Shown: positions 48,048 to 56,429 of the stretch, one piece after another
How positions within the stretch are numbered: the stretch's first letter is position 1
Layout: every line of letters begins with the position of its first letter
Origin: Bacillota bacterium
GTDB taxonomy: Bacteria > Bacillota > Clostridia > Acetivibrionales > JAEXSP01
Assembly: GCA_023453795.1 (NCBI GenBank)
Contig: JAEXSP010000045.1
Coordinates: forward strand, 1 to 64,000
Reading direction: 5' to 3'
Length of the DNA stretch: 64,000 nt
Notes under the pieces: model-generated
The model's database searches: none
What the model was told of the DNA's origin: nothing
The model's input: only the letters and a program-made list of their open reading frames with translations
Position numbers and translations under genes: made by a program

Positions 48048-49163
48048 ATGAATTCATCCAATCTTGAGTCGCTTAACTTTTTTCTGAACAAGAATGGGGG
48101 AAAAGATGCCGTAAGTTACTCTTTAAACTGCTTTGAAGCCTGCGTGTGCAATATATTGAAGAATAAGTACATTGATGAAAGAGACTTGCTGGCGGCGTTG
48201 TTTTTAAGGGAAATTAATACTACCTTGTGGGTTAATGATACAACCGGTATCTTTAGGATATACAACCTTAACGACAATATAATCCCCCCGTGGAGAAGCT
48301 TTGTCAAGGTGGAGCAGTTTGTCAAAAGGCAGGACAATACGTCGCTTCAATTTTTGGAGAGGCTGCTTGATATGGGTCAAATGGTTATGATTCAAACTGT
48401 TTTTGAAAAAATCAAGTATTACGTGTGGTACGATACTGAATCGGATATCAACCATTTTGATGATGGTGATTATAATCACGTAAGTATGGTTGTCTGCCAT
48501 GGAGACGATAAGCTTTATTTTGCAGAAAAGATGCCTTATAACTTGAATATGTCGCTATTTGTTCCCTGTGATTCCAATAAGGAAATTGGAGTTGGCTATA
48601 AAAAAGAGTTTCGCCAAGCCTTCGATTATTTTTTAAGATGCTTTACCGTTTCAGTAGATGAGGCAGCTCTGAGAGACCCGGCTGTGTATAAAAAGGAATT
48701 AAAAGAAACACTGCTGAAAATCACAGATGGATATTCTGCATCGACCCAAAATGTTAATGGCTATACAAGATACTATGGGGCCGCATCCCTGCAAAAGCTG
48801 ACTGAATTCTGCGAAAATGCAGTGAGCCTTCAAAATTACTATATTACTCCCAACTGGCAGCTTCTGGGCAATGTTGCTTTTGACTTGTGGATGATAAAGG
48901 GTGCAAGATGCATCCTGAAGGAATATGTAAAGGCTAGGTCAGAAAGAAGTGAAAACCCTGAAAGTTTGGATCTACTCATGGAGTTGTTGACCAAATCCGT
49001 AATGTATTGGGATAATCTTAGCGCAATGTTTGTAAAAGTGATAAAAAGTGATGGAATGAGACTGAATGTAAAAATGGCTGACTTCGTAAGGAGAATTATC
49101 GGCCTGGAAAATGAATTGAATCAGGAAATAAGAAATGTATTGCAGAATGATTTGTTAATCTGA
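48048..49163 (+). CDS. BtrH-like/papain-fold acyltransferase candidate (second)
   Basis: 371 residues from ATG 48048, chosen for the AGGAAGGTGAGG site just upstream. Catalytic candidates C28 (LNCFEAC) and a histidine in DYNHVSMVVCHGDD, in the same order as in the first BtrH-like protein, with a helical C-terminal half. Sequence similarity to that protein is weak; to the next gene product it is high along the whole length. Likely transfers a carrier-bound acyl group or cleaves/amidates an intermediate; not proven. Confidence 0.6.
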   Translation: MNSSNLESLNFFLNKNGGKDAVSYSLNCFEACVCNILKNKYIDERDLLAALFLREINTTLWVNDTTGIFRIYNLNDNIIPPWRSFVKVEQFVKRQDNTSLQFLERLLDMGQMVMIQTVFEKIKYYVWYDTESDINHFDDGDYNHVSMVVCHGDDKLYFAEKMPYNLNMSLFVPCDSNKEIGVGYKKEFRQAFDYFLRCFTVSVDEAALRDPAVYKKELKETLLKITDGYSASTQNVNGYTRYYGAASLQKLTEFCENAVSLQNYYITPNWQLLGNVAFDLWMIKGARCILKEYVKARSERSENPESLDLLMELLTKSVMYWDNLSAMFVKVIKSDGMRLNVKMADFVRRIIGLENELNQEIRNVLQNDLLI

Positions 49164-49285
49164 CTTTTAAAGCATTTTTAGAATAAATTCTTAGAGATAC
49201 TAATATTATGCCATGCCGCCATATGTAAAATCGTGTAATATATTGATGGTTTTACCGGATAATGTTGATAAAAGGTGGTGAATCA

Positions 49286-50392
49286 ATGCAGTTGGACAAA
49301 TTGGCGTCCTTTAAGTTTTATTTTGACAAGTTTGGTGAAGAGGATAAAATAGCCACTGCCATGAACTGCTTTGAAGCATGTATATATGCAATTTTAAAAA
49401 ACAAGTATCCTGAGGAAGCGGATATGATTACATCCCTGTTTTTAAGAGAAATTAACCCAACATTATGGATTGACAACACTACCGGGACTTTTCGCATACA
49501 TAATCCAAATGACAAAATAATTCCCTTATGGAGAAAATTTGTCAAGGTTGAGCAGCTTGAAAAGCAGCATGATGAATCTGCAATCCAGCTTTTGGAGAGC
49601 ATGCTTGATGAAAATCAAATGGTCATGATACAAACCGTATTTGCAAAAATCAAGTACTATGTCTGGTATAATCCCGAATATGACGTTAGCACCTTTGTCG
49701 ATGGTTACCATAATCATGTGAGTTTAGTCCTTGGATACGAAGACGACAAAATCTATTTTATAGATAAGAAGCCTTATAACCTGGATATGCAGCATTTTGT
49801 CCCTTGTGATTTCAACAGGGAAATAAGCATTGGAGATAAAAAGGAATTTCAAGAGGCCTTCAGCCATTTGTTAAGGTGCTATGTTCCTTCATTGGACGAA
49901 GCAAAGGTGAAAGAACCTGACATATATGAAAAAGAACTAAGAGAAATGCTGCAGAAAATAACTGAAGAATATTTTGCACCTGCGGAAGAGGTTGATAGTA
50001 TTACAAAATATTATGGCGCCCTGGCACTGCAAAAACTCATTGAAATGTGTGAAATGGGAAAGGATATTCGAAATTATTATATTATTCCAAACTGGGAACT
50101 GCTTGGCAATATTACATTTGACTTGTGGCTGATAAAGGGTGCAAGATGCATCCTGAAGGAATATGTAAAGGCTAAGGCCCAAAAAACCGAAAACCCTGAA
50201 AGCTTGGCCCGACTTATAGAATTGCTGACTTTATCCGAACTGTATTGGGACACTTTAAGCAGATTGTTTGTGAAAATAATAAGGAGTGAAATGAGGCTGA
50301 ATGAGAAAATTGCTGACTATGTAAAGAAAATTATCAGCTTGGAAAATGAATTGAATAAGGAACTAAGAAATATAATTCAAAAAGCTTCTTAA
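49286..50392 (+). CDS. BtrH-like/papain-fold acyltransferase candidate (third)
   Basis: 368 residues from ATG 49286, with AAGGTGGTG upstream. Tandem paralogue of the preceding gene: C28 (MNCFEAC), the histidine in HNHVSLVLGYEDD, and near-identical blocks such as WLIKGARCILKEYVKAKA. Both keep the putative active-site residues, so duplication probably gave two transfer specificities or a heterodimer. The 120-base gap between the two contains no terminator that I can see. Confidence 0.6.
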   Translation: MQLDKLASFKFYFDKFGEEDKIATAMNCFEACIYAILKNKYPEEADMITSLFLREINPTLWIDNTTGTFRIHNPNDKIIPLWRKFVKVEQLEKQHDESAIQLLESMLDENQMVMIQTVFAKIKYYVWYNPEYDVSTFVDGYHNHVSLVLGYEDDKIYFIDKKPYNLDMQHFVPCDFNREISIGDKKEFQEAFSHLLRCYVPSLDEAKVKEPDIYEKELREMLQKITEEYFAPAEEVDSITKYYGALALQKLIEMCEMGKDIRNYYIIPNWELLGNITFDLWLIKGARCILKEYVKAKAQKTENPESLARLIELLTLSELYWDTLSRLFVKIIRSEMRLNEKIADYVKKIISLENELNKELRNIIQKAS

Positions 50393-50452
50393 GTGTCTTA
50401 GAATCCTTGAAGTAATAGCCCATTTTAGTAAAAGGATTTTGGAGGGAACAGT

Positions 50453-50524
50453 ATGAGGCACATGAATGAAATAAAACCTTATAACAGGTATTGGGGAAAC
50501 TGCATAACAAATATAATGATATAA
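50453..50524 (+). CDS. 23-codon ORF with strong ribosome binding site
   Basis: ATG 50453 follows GGAGGG at 50441-50446. The product reads M-R-H-M-N-E-I-K-P-Y-N-R-Y-W-G-N-C-I and ends five residues later (TNIMI). Its stop codon abuts a terminator stem, so it is the last ORF of the biosynthetic operon. The NC-I segment resembles the start of BtrH-type domains (NCFEAC, DCFHNG), so it may be the N-terminal stub of a fourth paralogue rather than a true peptide. Both readings remain possible. Confidence 0.45.
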   Translation: MRHMNEIKPYNRYWGNCITNIMI

Positions 50525-50544
50525 AGCCCTAAGGCTTTTTTTTT
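50523..50544 (+). terminator. Intrinsic terminator of the biosynthetic operon
   Basis: AAAGCC pairs with GGCTTT around a CTAA loop, followed by a continuous T tract (to 50544). No comparable terminator is seen back to 33 kb. Confidence 0.85.
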
Positions 50545-50601
50545 GCCCATGACTTGGTTATAATAAGACATGTGAAAAAATTGTAAGCTGAGAGTAGGTG
50601 T

Positions 50602-51624
50602 ATGGGCTTGGAAGATACCTATATATTGGGAATTGAAACCAGCTGCGATGAGACATCCGCTTCGGTTGTAAAAAACGGGCGGGAGATATTATCCAATGTT
50701 ATTTCATCGCAGATAAGCCTCCATCAAAAGTATGGAGGGGTGGTTCCCGAAATCGCATCAAGAAAGCATGTGGAACTCATCATGCCTGTCATAAATCAGG
50801 CTATTGAAGAGTCATGCATTGGTATTAACGACATAAATGCTATAGGAGTCACATATGGCCCCGGTCTGGTGGGTGCGCTCCTGGTTGGATTATCGGCAGC
50901 AAAAGGGCTTGCTTATGCACTAAATAGGCCGTTAGTTGGCGTACACCATATTGAGGGGCATATAGCTGCAAACTATTTGGAGTGCCCGGAGCTTGAACCA
51001 CCCTTCATTTGTCTGGTAGCATCAGGCGGACACAGCCATATTGTCTATGTACAGGATTATGACTGCTTTGAGATTCTTGGACAGACAAGGGATGATGCTG
51101 CAGGCGAAGCATTTGACAAGGTTGCGAGGGCAATAGGCCTTGGGTATCCAGGTGGGCCTCAAATAGATAAAATATCAAAAAATGGGGATGAAGATGCCAT
51201 AAAATTTCCCCGTGTGTATTTCAGCGACAGCCTTGATTTTAGTTTCAGCGGGATTAAAACAGCGGTCTTAAACCATTTAAACAGTTGTCAACAAAAGGGC
51301 GAAGATTATTCTATAGAAAACATTGCTGCCAGCTTTCAAAAAGCTGTTGTAACCGTCCTGGTCAACAATACTATTGCAGCAGCCAAAAAGAAAAATGTCG
51401 GTATCATAACACTTGCTGGTGGTGTGGCATCAAATTCGGCTTTGAGGTATACGATGATGAATGAGGCCAAAAAGGAAGCTATCAAGGTGCTTTACCCCAA
51501 ACCTGTATTATGCACGGATAATGCAGCCATGATAGCTTGTGCGGCATATTATGAGTTCCTTAAAGGAAGCCGTTCCGATATGAGCCTTAATGCCATACCC
51601 GGGTTAAGACTAGGTGAGAAATAG
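50602..51624 (+). CDS. tsaD: tRNA N6-threonylcarbamoyladenosine transferase
   Basis: 340 residues, standard length. Transfers threonylcarbamoyl to A37 of ANN-decoding tRNAs with TsaB and TsaE. Signature residues: ETSCDETS near the N-terminus, the metal-binding [19 protein letters not shown], and [15 protein letters not shown] site precedes the ATG. It starts a new unit after the biosynthetic-operon terminator. tsaB and tsaE are not in the window. Confidence 0.98.
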   Translation: MGLEDTYILGIETSCDETSASVVKNGREILSNVISSQISLHQKYGGVVPEIASRKHVELIMPVINQAIEESCIGINDINAIGVTYGPGLVGALLVGLSAAKGLAYALNRPLVGVHHIEGHIAANYLECPELEPPFICLVASGGHSHIVYVQDYDCFEILGQTRDDAAGEAFDKVARAIGLGYPGGPQIDKISKNGDEDAIKFPRVYFSDSLDFSFSGIKTAVLNHLNSCQQKGEDYSIENIAASFQKAVVTVLVNNTIAAAKKKNVGIITLAGGVASNSALRYTMMNEAKKEAIKVLYPKPVLCTDNAAMIACAAYYEFLKGSRSDMSLNAIPGLRLGEK

Positions 51625-51626
51625 GT

Positions 51627-51899
51627 TGTGGATAACTTTAGATAAGTATAGTTTCTTTGCTGAAAATCAAGTGCCAAATGTTTATTGCAAAATTTCAGGT
51701 ATATGCAAAAAAATCGACGGCTGATAAATCTTAAAGAAATGCGTAAAACCCTTTAAAATAGGAATTAAGTCCTATATAAGGGGTAGGACCTGATGTCGAT
51801 TGTTGCAGAAATATGGTTTGTGAATAATGTGGAAATCTTATAAAAACCCACATATTACAGTATTAGAGGCTGTGGATAACTTGTGGAAATTGTGGATTA
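51627..51899. promoter_or_regulatory. Cluster of DnaA-box-like sequences between tsaD and the radical SAM gene
   Basis: Exact TGTGGATAA (complement of TTATCCACA) occurs at 51627-51635 and 51871-51879. One-mismatch relatives lie at 51819-51827 (TGTGAATAA) and 51891-51899 (TGTGGATTA). The 300-base gap holds no gene. Could bind DnaA for titration or transcriptional control; chance is not excluded. Confidence 0.45.
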
Positions 51900-51923
51900 A
51901 TTTTAGTACATTAGGGGATAAAA

Positions 51924-53267
51924 ATGAAATTTGCTAGGAAAGATTATATTATTAACACGGTTTTTAGGACAAACACGTTGCCTGTAATTTCAGAGTGCAA
52001 TACCTCCTGTACCTTTTGCAGCAATAAATACAACCCTGAAGGGGTTGAAACCTATTCCATGGCAAAAACATCTCTCAAGGAATTTGAAGAGATAATTGAG
52101 TTTTTATCACCGGATAAAAAAATTGTCGTTGGTGAAGCAGCAACAAGGATAACTGAAGGCGAGCCCCTTCTGTATAAGGATTTCATAGAACTGATGAAGC
52201 TTATCAGAAGGAGATTCAAAAATACCATTGTTCAGGTGACGACAAACGGCATCCTTCTCAACGAGGAGATCATAAATGAGTTGGAGCTTTTAGGCAGCAT
52301 AGAGCTTAATATATCTGTAAACTGTCTCAATCCGGTCAAAAGGAAATATATCCTTGGGCTTAAAAATGAAGACGCAATAACCGGCAAAATAGCAATGATC
52401 AGCGGAAGAATAAAGTACAGCGCAAGCTGTGTCTGCGATCCTGACCTTATTACGGTAGGTGATCTTGCGGAAATGGTATCGTTTCTGGAAAAAAACAAGG
52501 CAGAAAGTATTCGCGTTTTTTTACCTGGGTATACGAAAAGAAAGGGGAGTACCCCTGATTTTTATGATGTTCACCAAAATGCAAGCGAGCTGATTCATTC
52601 GCTTAGGCTAAAGCATGCAATTCCAATCATTTTGGAGCCGCCATTCCTGAATGATCTGGAGTGTACGGTTGATGGAGTTATCAAGGATTCTCCTGCCTGT
52701 CAAGCGGGGCTTCGGTGTGGCGACACGATTCTTGAGTTAAACGGAAAACAAGTAATATCGCGAGTTGATGGCTTCAATAAAGCTTACAGTTCAGGCAGCA
52801 CACAGCTTAAAGTAAAAAGAGAGAATGCCGAAATACTGCTGTCAATAGAAAAGCCTGAAAAAACCTCGCCCGGTTTTATAGTTTCATATGATATCGAGCC
52901 TGATCTGATAAAAAAAATATCTGCAGTTGTTCGGAATCATAATGCGGAAAGAGTACTTATACTTACATCTGAATTGGCATATGAAGTAATGCGGCAATTC
53001 CTGAATCTGAATGAGCTGCACTTTTCTTATAACCTTAGAAAGGCAAAAAATAAATTTTTCGGCGGAACCATTAAATGCGCCGGGCTTCTTACAGTCGAAG
53101 ACATCAATGAGAAGATAGAGGATTTCTTAAAGACTAACCCTGCCCCTGATTTGATTCTTTTGCCGCCGATTATGTTTGATTTCAAGGGAAGTGATTTGTT
53201 GGGGCGCAGCATGAAGGAGATTGAGGAAAGGTTCGGGATTGCGGTTGATACCATTCTTTATTCATAA
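51924..53267 (+). CDS. Radical SAM protein with PDZ and DUF512-like domains
   Basis: 447 residues. The N-terminal radical SAM cluster motif is C25-x3-C29-x2-C32 (CNTSCTFC). A PDZ-like domain follows at about 245-290 (VIKDSPACQAGLRCGD). The C-terminal part has the DUF512 signature FFGGTIKCAGLLTVEDI and an LLPPIMFDFKG segment. In the usual DUF512 proteins the PDZ domain comes first; here it sits between the radical SAM and C-terminal parts. Function unknown for the family. AGGGGA site upstream; no close operon partner. Confidence 0.8.
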   Translation: MKFARKDYIINTVFRTNTLPVISECNTSCTFCSNKYNPEGVETYSMAKTSLKEFEEIIEFLSPDKKIVVGEAATRITEGEPLLYKDFIELMKLIRRRFKNTIVQVTTNGILLNEEIINELELLGSIELNISVNCLNPVKRKYILGLKNEDAITGKIAMISGRIKYSASCVCDPDLITVGDLAEMVSFLEKNKAESIRVFLPGYTKRKGSTPDFYDVHQNASELIHSLRLKHAIPIILEPPFLNDLECTVDGVIKDSPACQAGLRCGDTILELNGKQVISRVDGFNKAYSSGSTQLKVKRENAEILLSIEKPEKTSPGFIVSYDIEPDLIKKISAVVRNHNAERVLILTSELAYEVMRQFLNLNELHFSYNLRKAKNKFFGGTIKCAGLLTVEDINEKIEDFLKTNPAPDLILLPPIMFDFKGSDLLGRSMKEIEERFGIAVDTILYS

Positions 53268-53291
53268 TTACTCACTAAAGGTAATCCCGGA

Positions 53292-53948
53292 TTAGCCGCC
53301 ATTGGAGTATTGTCTGTAGTTCTGCAGCACGACTTTCACATAATGCTGCGTCTCGTCAAAAGGCGGTATGCCGTCATACTTTTTGACATTGCCCGGACCG
53401 GCATTATAAGCGGCAAGAGCAAGACTTACATCGTTATTGAAGGCTACAAGCTGATCTCTGAGGTATTGTGCTCCGCCATCTATGTTCTGAGAAATGTCCC
53501 ATGGGTTTGTAACACCTAAAGCTCTTGCAGTTCCCGGCATCAACTGCATAAGGCCCTGCGCTCCGGCCCCAGACAAAGCAGTGGGATTAAAGCTCGATTC
53601 CTGCTTAATTACAGCCCTTATAAGATTTGGATCAATACCATACTTATTTGCAGCATTTTGTATGTTTGTGTTGATAAGTGACATAAGCTTGTCCTTATCC
53701 TGAGGCACATAAGAAGAATTGTTTGAGAGTGAAGCTCTTGCAGCTTCCAGATCAGCAGCATGGCTGTTTACTGCGGTGTTTGAAGTACCGGAGTTTGTTG
53801 TCCCTGAATTTGTTGTTCCGGTATTGTTTACGTTATCCAATACTTCCTGAAAGGATGTGCTGCTTTGAAAGCCTTTTATTTGGAGAGGTACTCTGCTTTG
53901 TATCTCGCTCACTTTTTGGGCTAATATGTCACTGACGCGCAATGCCAT
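53292..53948 (-). CDS. Lytic transglycosylase (SLT domain)
   Basis: 218 residues. The C-terminal half is a family 1 transglycosylase domain: catalytic E117 (IKQESSFNP), [10 protein letters not shown], and [11 protein letters not shown], so it should cleave peptidoglycan glycan strands. The N-terminal 90 residues are a low-complexity Asn/Thr/Gly region without a clear signal peptide; export may use another route. GAGGAAGC site before the ATG on the minus strand. Convergent with the preceding radical SAM gene. Confidence 0.92.
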   Translation of the reverse strand: MALRVSDILAQKVSEIQSRVPLQIKGFQSSTSFQEVLDNVNNTGTTNSGTTNSGTSNTAVNSHAADLEAARASLSNNSSYVPQDKDKLMSLINTNIQNAANKYGIDPNLIRAVIKQESSFNPTALSGAGAQGLMQLMPGTARALGVTNPWDISQNIDGGAQYLRDQLVAFNNDVSLALAAYNAGPGNVKKYDGIPPFDETQHYVKVVLQNYRQYSNGG

Positions 53949-54050
53949 TTTTGCTTCCTCCTATCAGTATTCTTCAATAATGATTATATAACAAAAATGT
54001 ATAAATTGAAAGTAAATGAATGATAGAAGGGCACAGCTATTATTTACCGA

Positions 54051-54368
54051 TCAGCACACTACTTTTTCTTTCCGTTTTATAAATTTGGAGCATGCTTTTT
54101 TCTGAGTTCCGTCAAAATACCTCACGGAAAAAAGCTGACACAGGCCTATGGTATTGTTCTCCTTGGCGCTCCCTAATTTATGTATGAAATTCTCGCAATA
54201 TATGCATTTGTAATCAAGTTCCTTATAGGTTTTAGGCACAGGTGCAAATCTGTGCTTTGAACATACATAATCCGGTGACACAGCTCCGTTAACCTTACAG
54301 AAGATATCACTGTTTATTGATATGGCTATACCTTTTATGCAATTGCAGCAGTTTCTGTCCTCCTTCAA
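54051..54368 (-). CDS. Small cysteine-rich protein
   Basis: 105 residues with about eleven cysteines: a CCNC group near the N-terminus, single cysteines at SDIFC and DYVCSKH, C-x2-C in the middle (CIYCENF), and three more toward the end. The spacing suggests two metal sites, probably zinc. Basic C-terminus. I do not recognise the family. An AAGGAGG-like site precedes the ATG. It is transcribed away from the DUF402 gene, with a palindromic element in the gap. Confidence 0.65.
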   Translation of the reverse strand: MKEDRNCCNCIKGIAISINSDIFCKVNGAVSPDYVCSKHRFAPVPKTYKELDYKCIYCENFIHKLGSAKENNTIGLCQLFSVRYFDGTQKKACSKFIKRKEKVVC

Positions 54369-54468
54369 TGTTATCTTCCTTTCATCGTATAGTAATATAG
54401 TGAGTTATATTATAACATCAAGCTAGCAATTATGGAATAAAATGGGAAATAAGGATGTGCGGGATGTA

Positions 54469-54548
54469 ATAAGTTGAATTAAGCTCATTATATAAATCAT
54501 CATGTCTGGTTTTTGAGACATGATGAATATGTAACTTATTCAACTTAT
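54469..54548. repeat. 80-base palindromic element
   Basis: Ends are a perfect 11-bp inverted repeat (ATAAGTTGAAT at 54469-54479, complement at 54538-54548). Inside is a 10-bp hairpin: CATCATGTCT at 54498-54507 with AGACATGATG at 54516-54525. It lies between divergent genes and shares its outer repeat with 43099-43158; a small non-autonomous repeat is possible. Confidence 0.65.
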
Positions 54549-54657
54549 ATATTTATATTTATTCCGGTTTATTGTATAATCTTAAATAACTTAAGGTACG
54601 TGGGATTGTTTGTTAAAAATAATTCAATACCTTAAATAAATGATTTCGGAGGGAAAG

Positions 54658-55137
54658 ATGAAGAAGCCTGGCATTTACAGAAAGAGGTTTATACCCTTTG
54701 AAACGGTGGATATATCCGGCGACGAGCTTATTCACAGGGATGACAATTTGCTTGTCACACGGTGGAAGGCAATCCGCCCCAGAAAAGATATAGCGGGGGG
54801 GATATCCTTTGCTTACATTGCGGAGGGAGTCAAAATCAGCAGATTCTATAACAATGAAGGAGATTTTATATATTGGTATTGCGATATAATAGATGTGGAG
54901 CATGATCTGGAAAAGGATAGCTTTACACTTATAGATTTGCTGATTGATGTGAAAATAATGCCTGACGGTTCTGTAACTATCCTGGATGCCGATGAATTGG
55001 CCGAAGCACTTGAAAAAGGCCTGGTAACTGATGCACAAGCTTGCAGTTCGCTGCGCAAACTTGATAAGCTGCTTAAGATGATTTACAGCGGTGAGTTCCC
55101 GCCAGCCGAATGCAGGAAAGCAGAATATGGATATTAA
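54658..55137 (+). CDS. DUF402-domain protein
   Basis: 159 residues from ATG 54658, chosen for CGGAGGG at 54646-54652. The DUF402 core contains the aromatic/acidic run YWYCDIIDVEHD, then LLIDVKIMPDGSVTILD and DADELAEAL, matching the FomD/Ntdp family. Characterised members hydrolyse nucleoside di- or triphosphates (or CDP-conjugated intermediates) with divalent metal. Cytoplasmic. No obvious operon partner; the PHP gene follows after 100 bases. Confidence 0.82.
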   Translation: MKKPGIYRKRFIPFETVDISGDELIHRDDNLLVTRWKAIRPRKDIAGGISFAYIAEGVKISRFYNNEGDFIYWYCDIIDVEHDLEKDSFTLIDLLIDVKIMPDGSVTILDADELAEALEKGLVTDAQACSSLRKLDKLLKMIYSGEFPPAECRKAEYGY

Positions 55138-55237
55138 GCAGTTGAATAGTGTGGCTATAGGCTTCAAATGATAAGTAAATGGATTTAATACAGGTTAAAT
55201 AAAACAATAAATATAATACACATAAGGATATTGGAAG

Positions 55238-56095
55238 ATGATTGGATTGGTAGATTTACATACACATTCTACAGCTTCAGACGGAAGCATGACACCGAGA
55301 GAACTTGTCAGACATGCTAAAAGGATGGGACTATGCGCAATAGCAATAACAGATCATGATACGACAAGCGGAATAGAAGAAGCTTTGGATGAGTCTGAAA
55401 AAATCGGAATGAAAGTTATTCCCGGGATTGAAATAAGTGTTGACTTTGAGCCGGAAATGCATATGCTCGGATACTTTTCAGAGCGAACCTATGTAAATAT
55501 TTCCGGTACATTGGAAAGACTTAAGAAAAACAGGGATGAAAGGAATCCAAAAATAATAAAAAAGCTTAATGAACTGGGTTTTGACATAACACTTGAAGAA
55601 GCTGTAAGGGAAGCGGGCGGAAAGATTGTCGGAAGACCTCATATGGCTAAGGTTCTAATGGATAAAGGCTATATCGGAAGCATCAAGGAAGGCTTTGATA
55701 AATATCTTTCATCAGGGAAAACTGCGTTTGTAAAAAAAGATAAACTGACACCTGCGGAAGGTATTGCTGAAATATTAAAAGCCGGAGGGGTTCCGGTAAT
55801 TGCGCATCCCATTTACTTGAATATGAAAGTGGAAGACTTGGATAGTCTTTTGTATTCAATGGCTTCGTCTGGACTCATGGGAATAGAGGGCTACTATGTA
55901 GAAAATATGCCCGAAGATACCGAAAACCTGCTGTGGCTGGCCCGAAAGCATAAGCTTATTGTGACAGGCGGAAGCGATTATCACGGGAATTTCAAGCCGG
56001 ATATAGAGATAGGCATCGGACATGGAAATTTACGAGTACCTTGTGAAGTAGTCAATACGGTTGAAGAACTCCTGAACAAAAAAAATCCCAGTTAA
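55238..56095 (+). CDS. PHP-domain phosphoesterase (TrpH/RNase AM-like)
   Basis: 285 residues. The PHP metal-binding motifs are all visible: DLHTHSTASDG, ITDHDTTSG, PGIEIS, MLGYF, VIAHP and GGSDYHG. The roughly 100-residue insertion between the fourth and fifth motifs (GRPHMAKVLM) is typical of the YciV/TrpH group, which removes 5'-terminal nucleotides from RNA or 3',5'-bisphosphates. Cytoplasmic. The stop codon lies in a 14-bp palindrome (CCCAGTTAACTGGG). Confidence 0.9.
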   Translation: MIGLVDLHTHSTASDGSMTPRELVRHAKRMGLCAIAITDHDTTSGIEEALDESEKIGMKVIPGIEISVDFEPEMHMLGYFSERTYVNISGTLERLKKNRDERNPKIIKKLNELGFDITLEEAVREAGGKIVGRPHMAKVLMDKGYIGSIKEGFDKYLSSGKTAFVKKDKLTPAEGIAEILKAGGVPVIAHPIYLNMKVEDLDSLLYSMASSGLMGIEGYYVENMPEDTENLLWLARKHKLIVTGGSDYHGNFKPDIEIGIGHGNLRVPCEVVNTVEELLNKKNPS

Positions 56096-56100
56096 CTGGG
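56087..56100 (-). terminator. Palindrome overlapping the PHP gene stop
   Basis: Perfect CCCAGTTAACTGGG. A seven-A run precedes it on the plus strand, so a T tract follows on the minus strand. It could terminate leftward transcripts; on the plus strand there is no T tract. Confidence 0.4.
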
Positions 56101-56310
56101 AAAGGGTGGGGAATAACAAGTAGGAGTATGTATTACATTCGGAATTAAAATCCTATTGCTTATCCATATATAAATTTTAATCTAAAAGCTTTTTTTCGAC
56201 AATGAATAATTAGTTCCTTTACAGCTGTGAGATTTGTACTATAAATTTAGGACTTATTACCTAAATCAATAATTGGTTCTTCAAGCTACAGGCTGGAATA
56301 AACAGTAATC

Positions 56311-56338
56311 TTGACACGCAGGTTTAAAGTGGTATAAT
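56311..56338 (+). promoter_or_regulatory. Sigma-A promoter of smpB
   Basis: TTGACA at 56311-56316, a 16-base spacer and TATAAT at 56333-56338: both hexamers match consensus exactly. Confidence 0.75.
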
Positions 56339-56371
56339 GATATAGCATTAAAAATAAGTGCTGGTAAACTG

Positions 56372-56392
56372 CCCTTCAAGAAGGGTTTTTTT
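56372..56392 (+). terminator. Hairpin plus T tract in the smpB leader
   Basis: CCCTT and AAGGG arms around CAAG, followed by seven T. It lies between the smpB promoter and start codon, so it may attenuate smpB or end a short leader RNA. Confidence 0.6.
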
Positions 56393-56429
56393 GTAGGTAT
56401 TAACACGCTGAAACATAGGTGGAAGTATA

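Noticed and set aside
38941..50392. Complete butirosin or other aminoglycoside cluster
   Set aside because: No 2-deoxy-scyllo-inosose synthase, aminotransferases, BtrO-type or BtrG-type genes are in the window; only the side-chain-like enzymes are.
51627..51899. Chromosomal replication origin
   Set aside because: DnaA-box-like sites exist, but there is no dnaA, dnaN, rpmH or gyrase gene and no clear AT-rich unwinding element.
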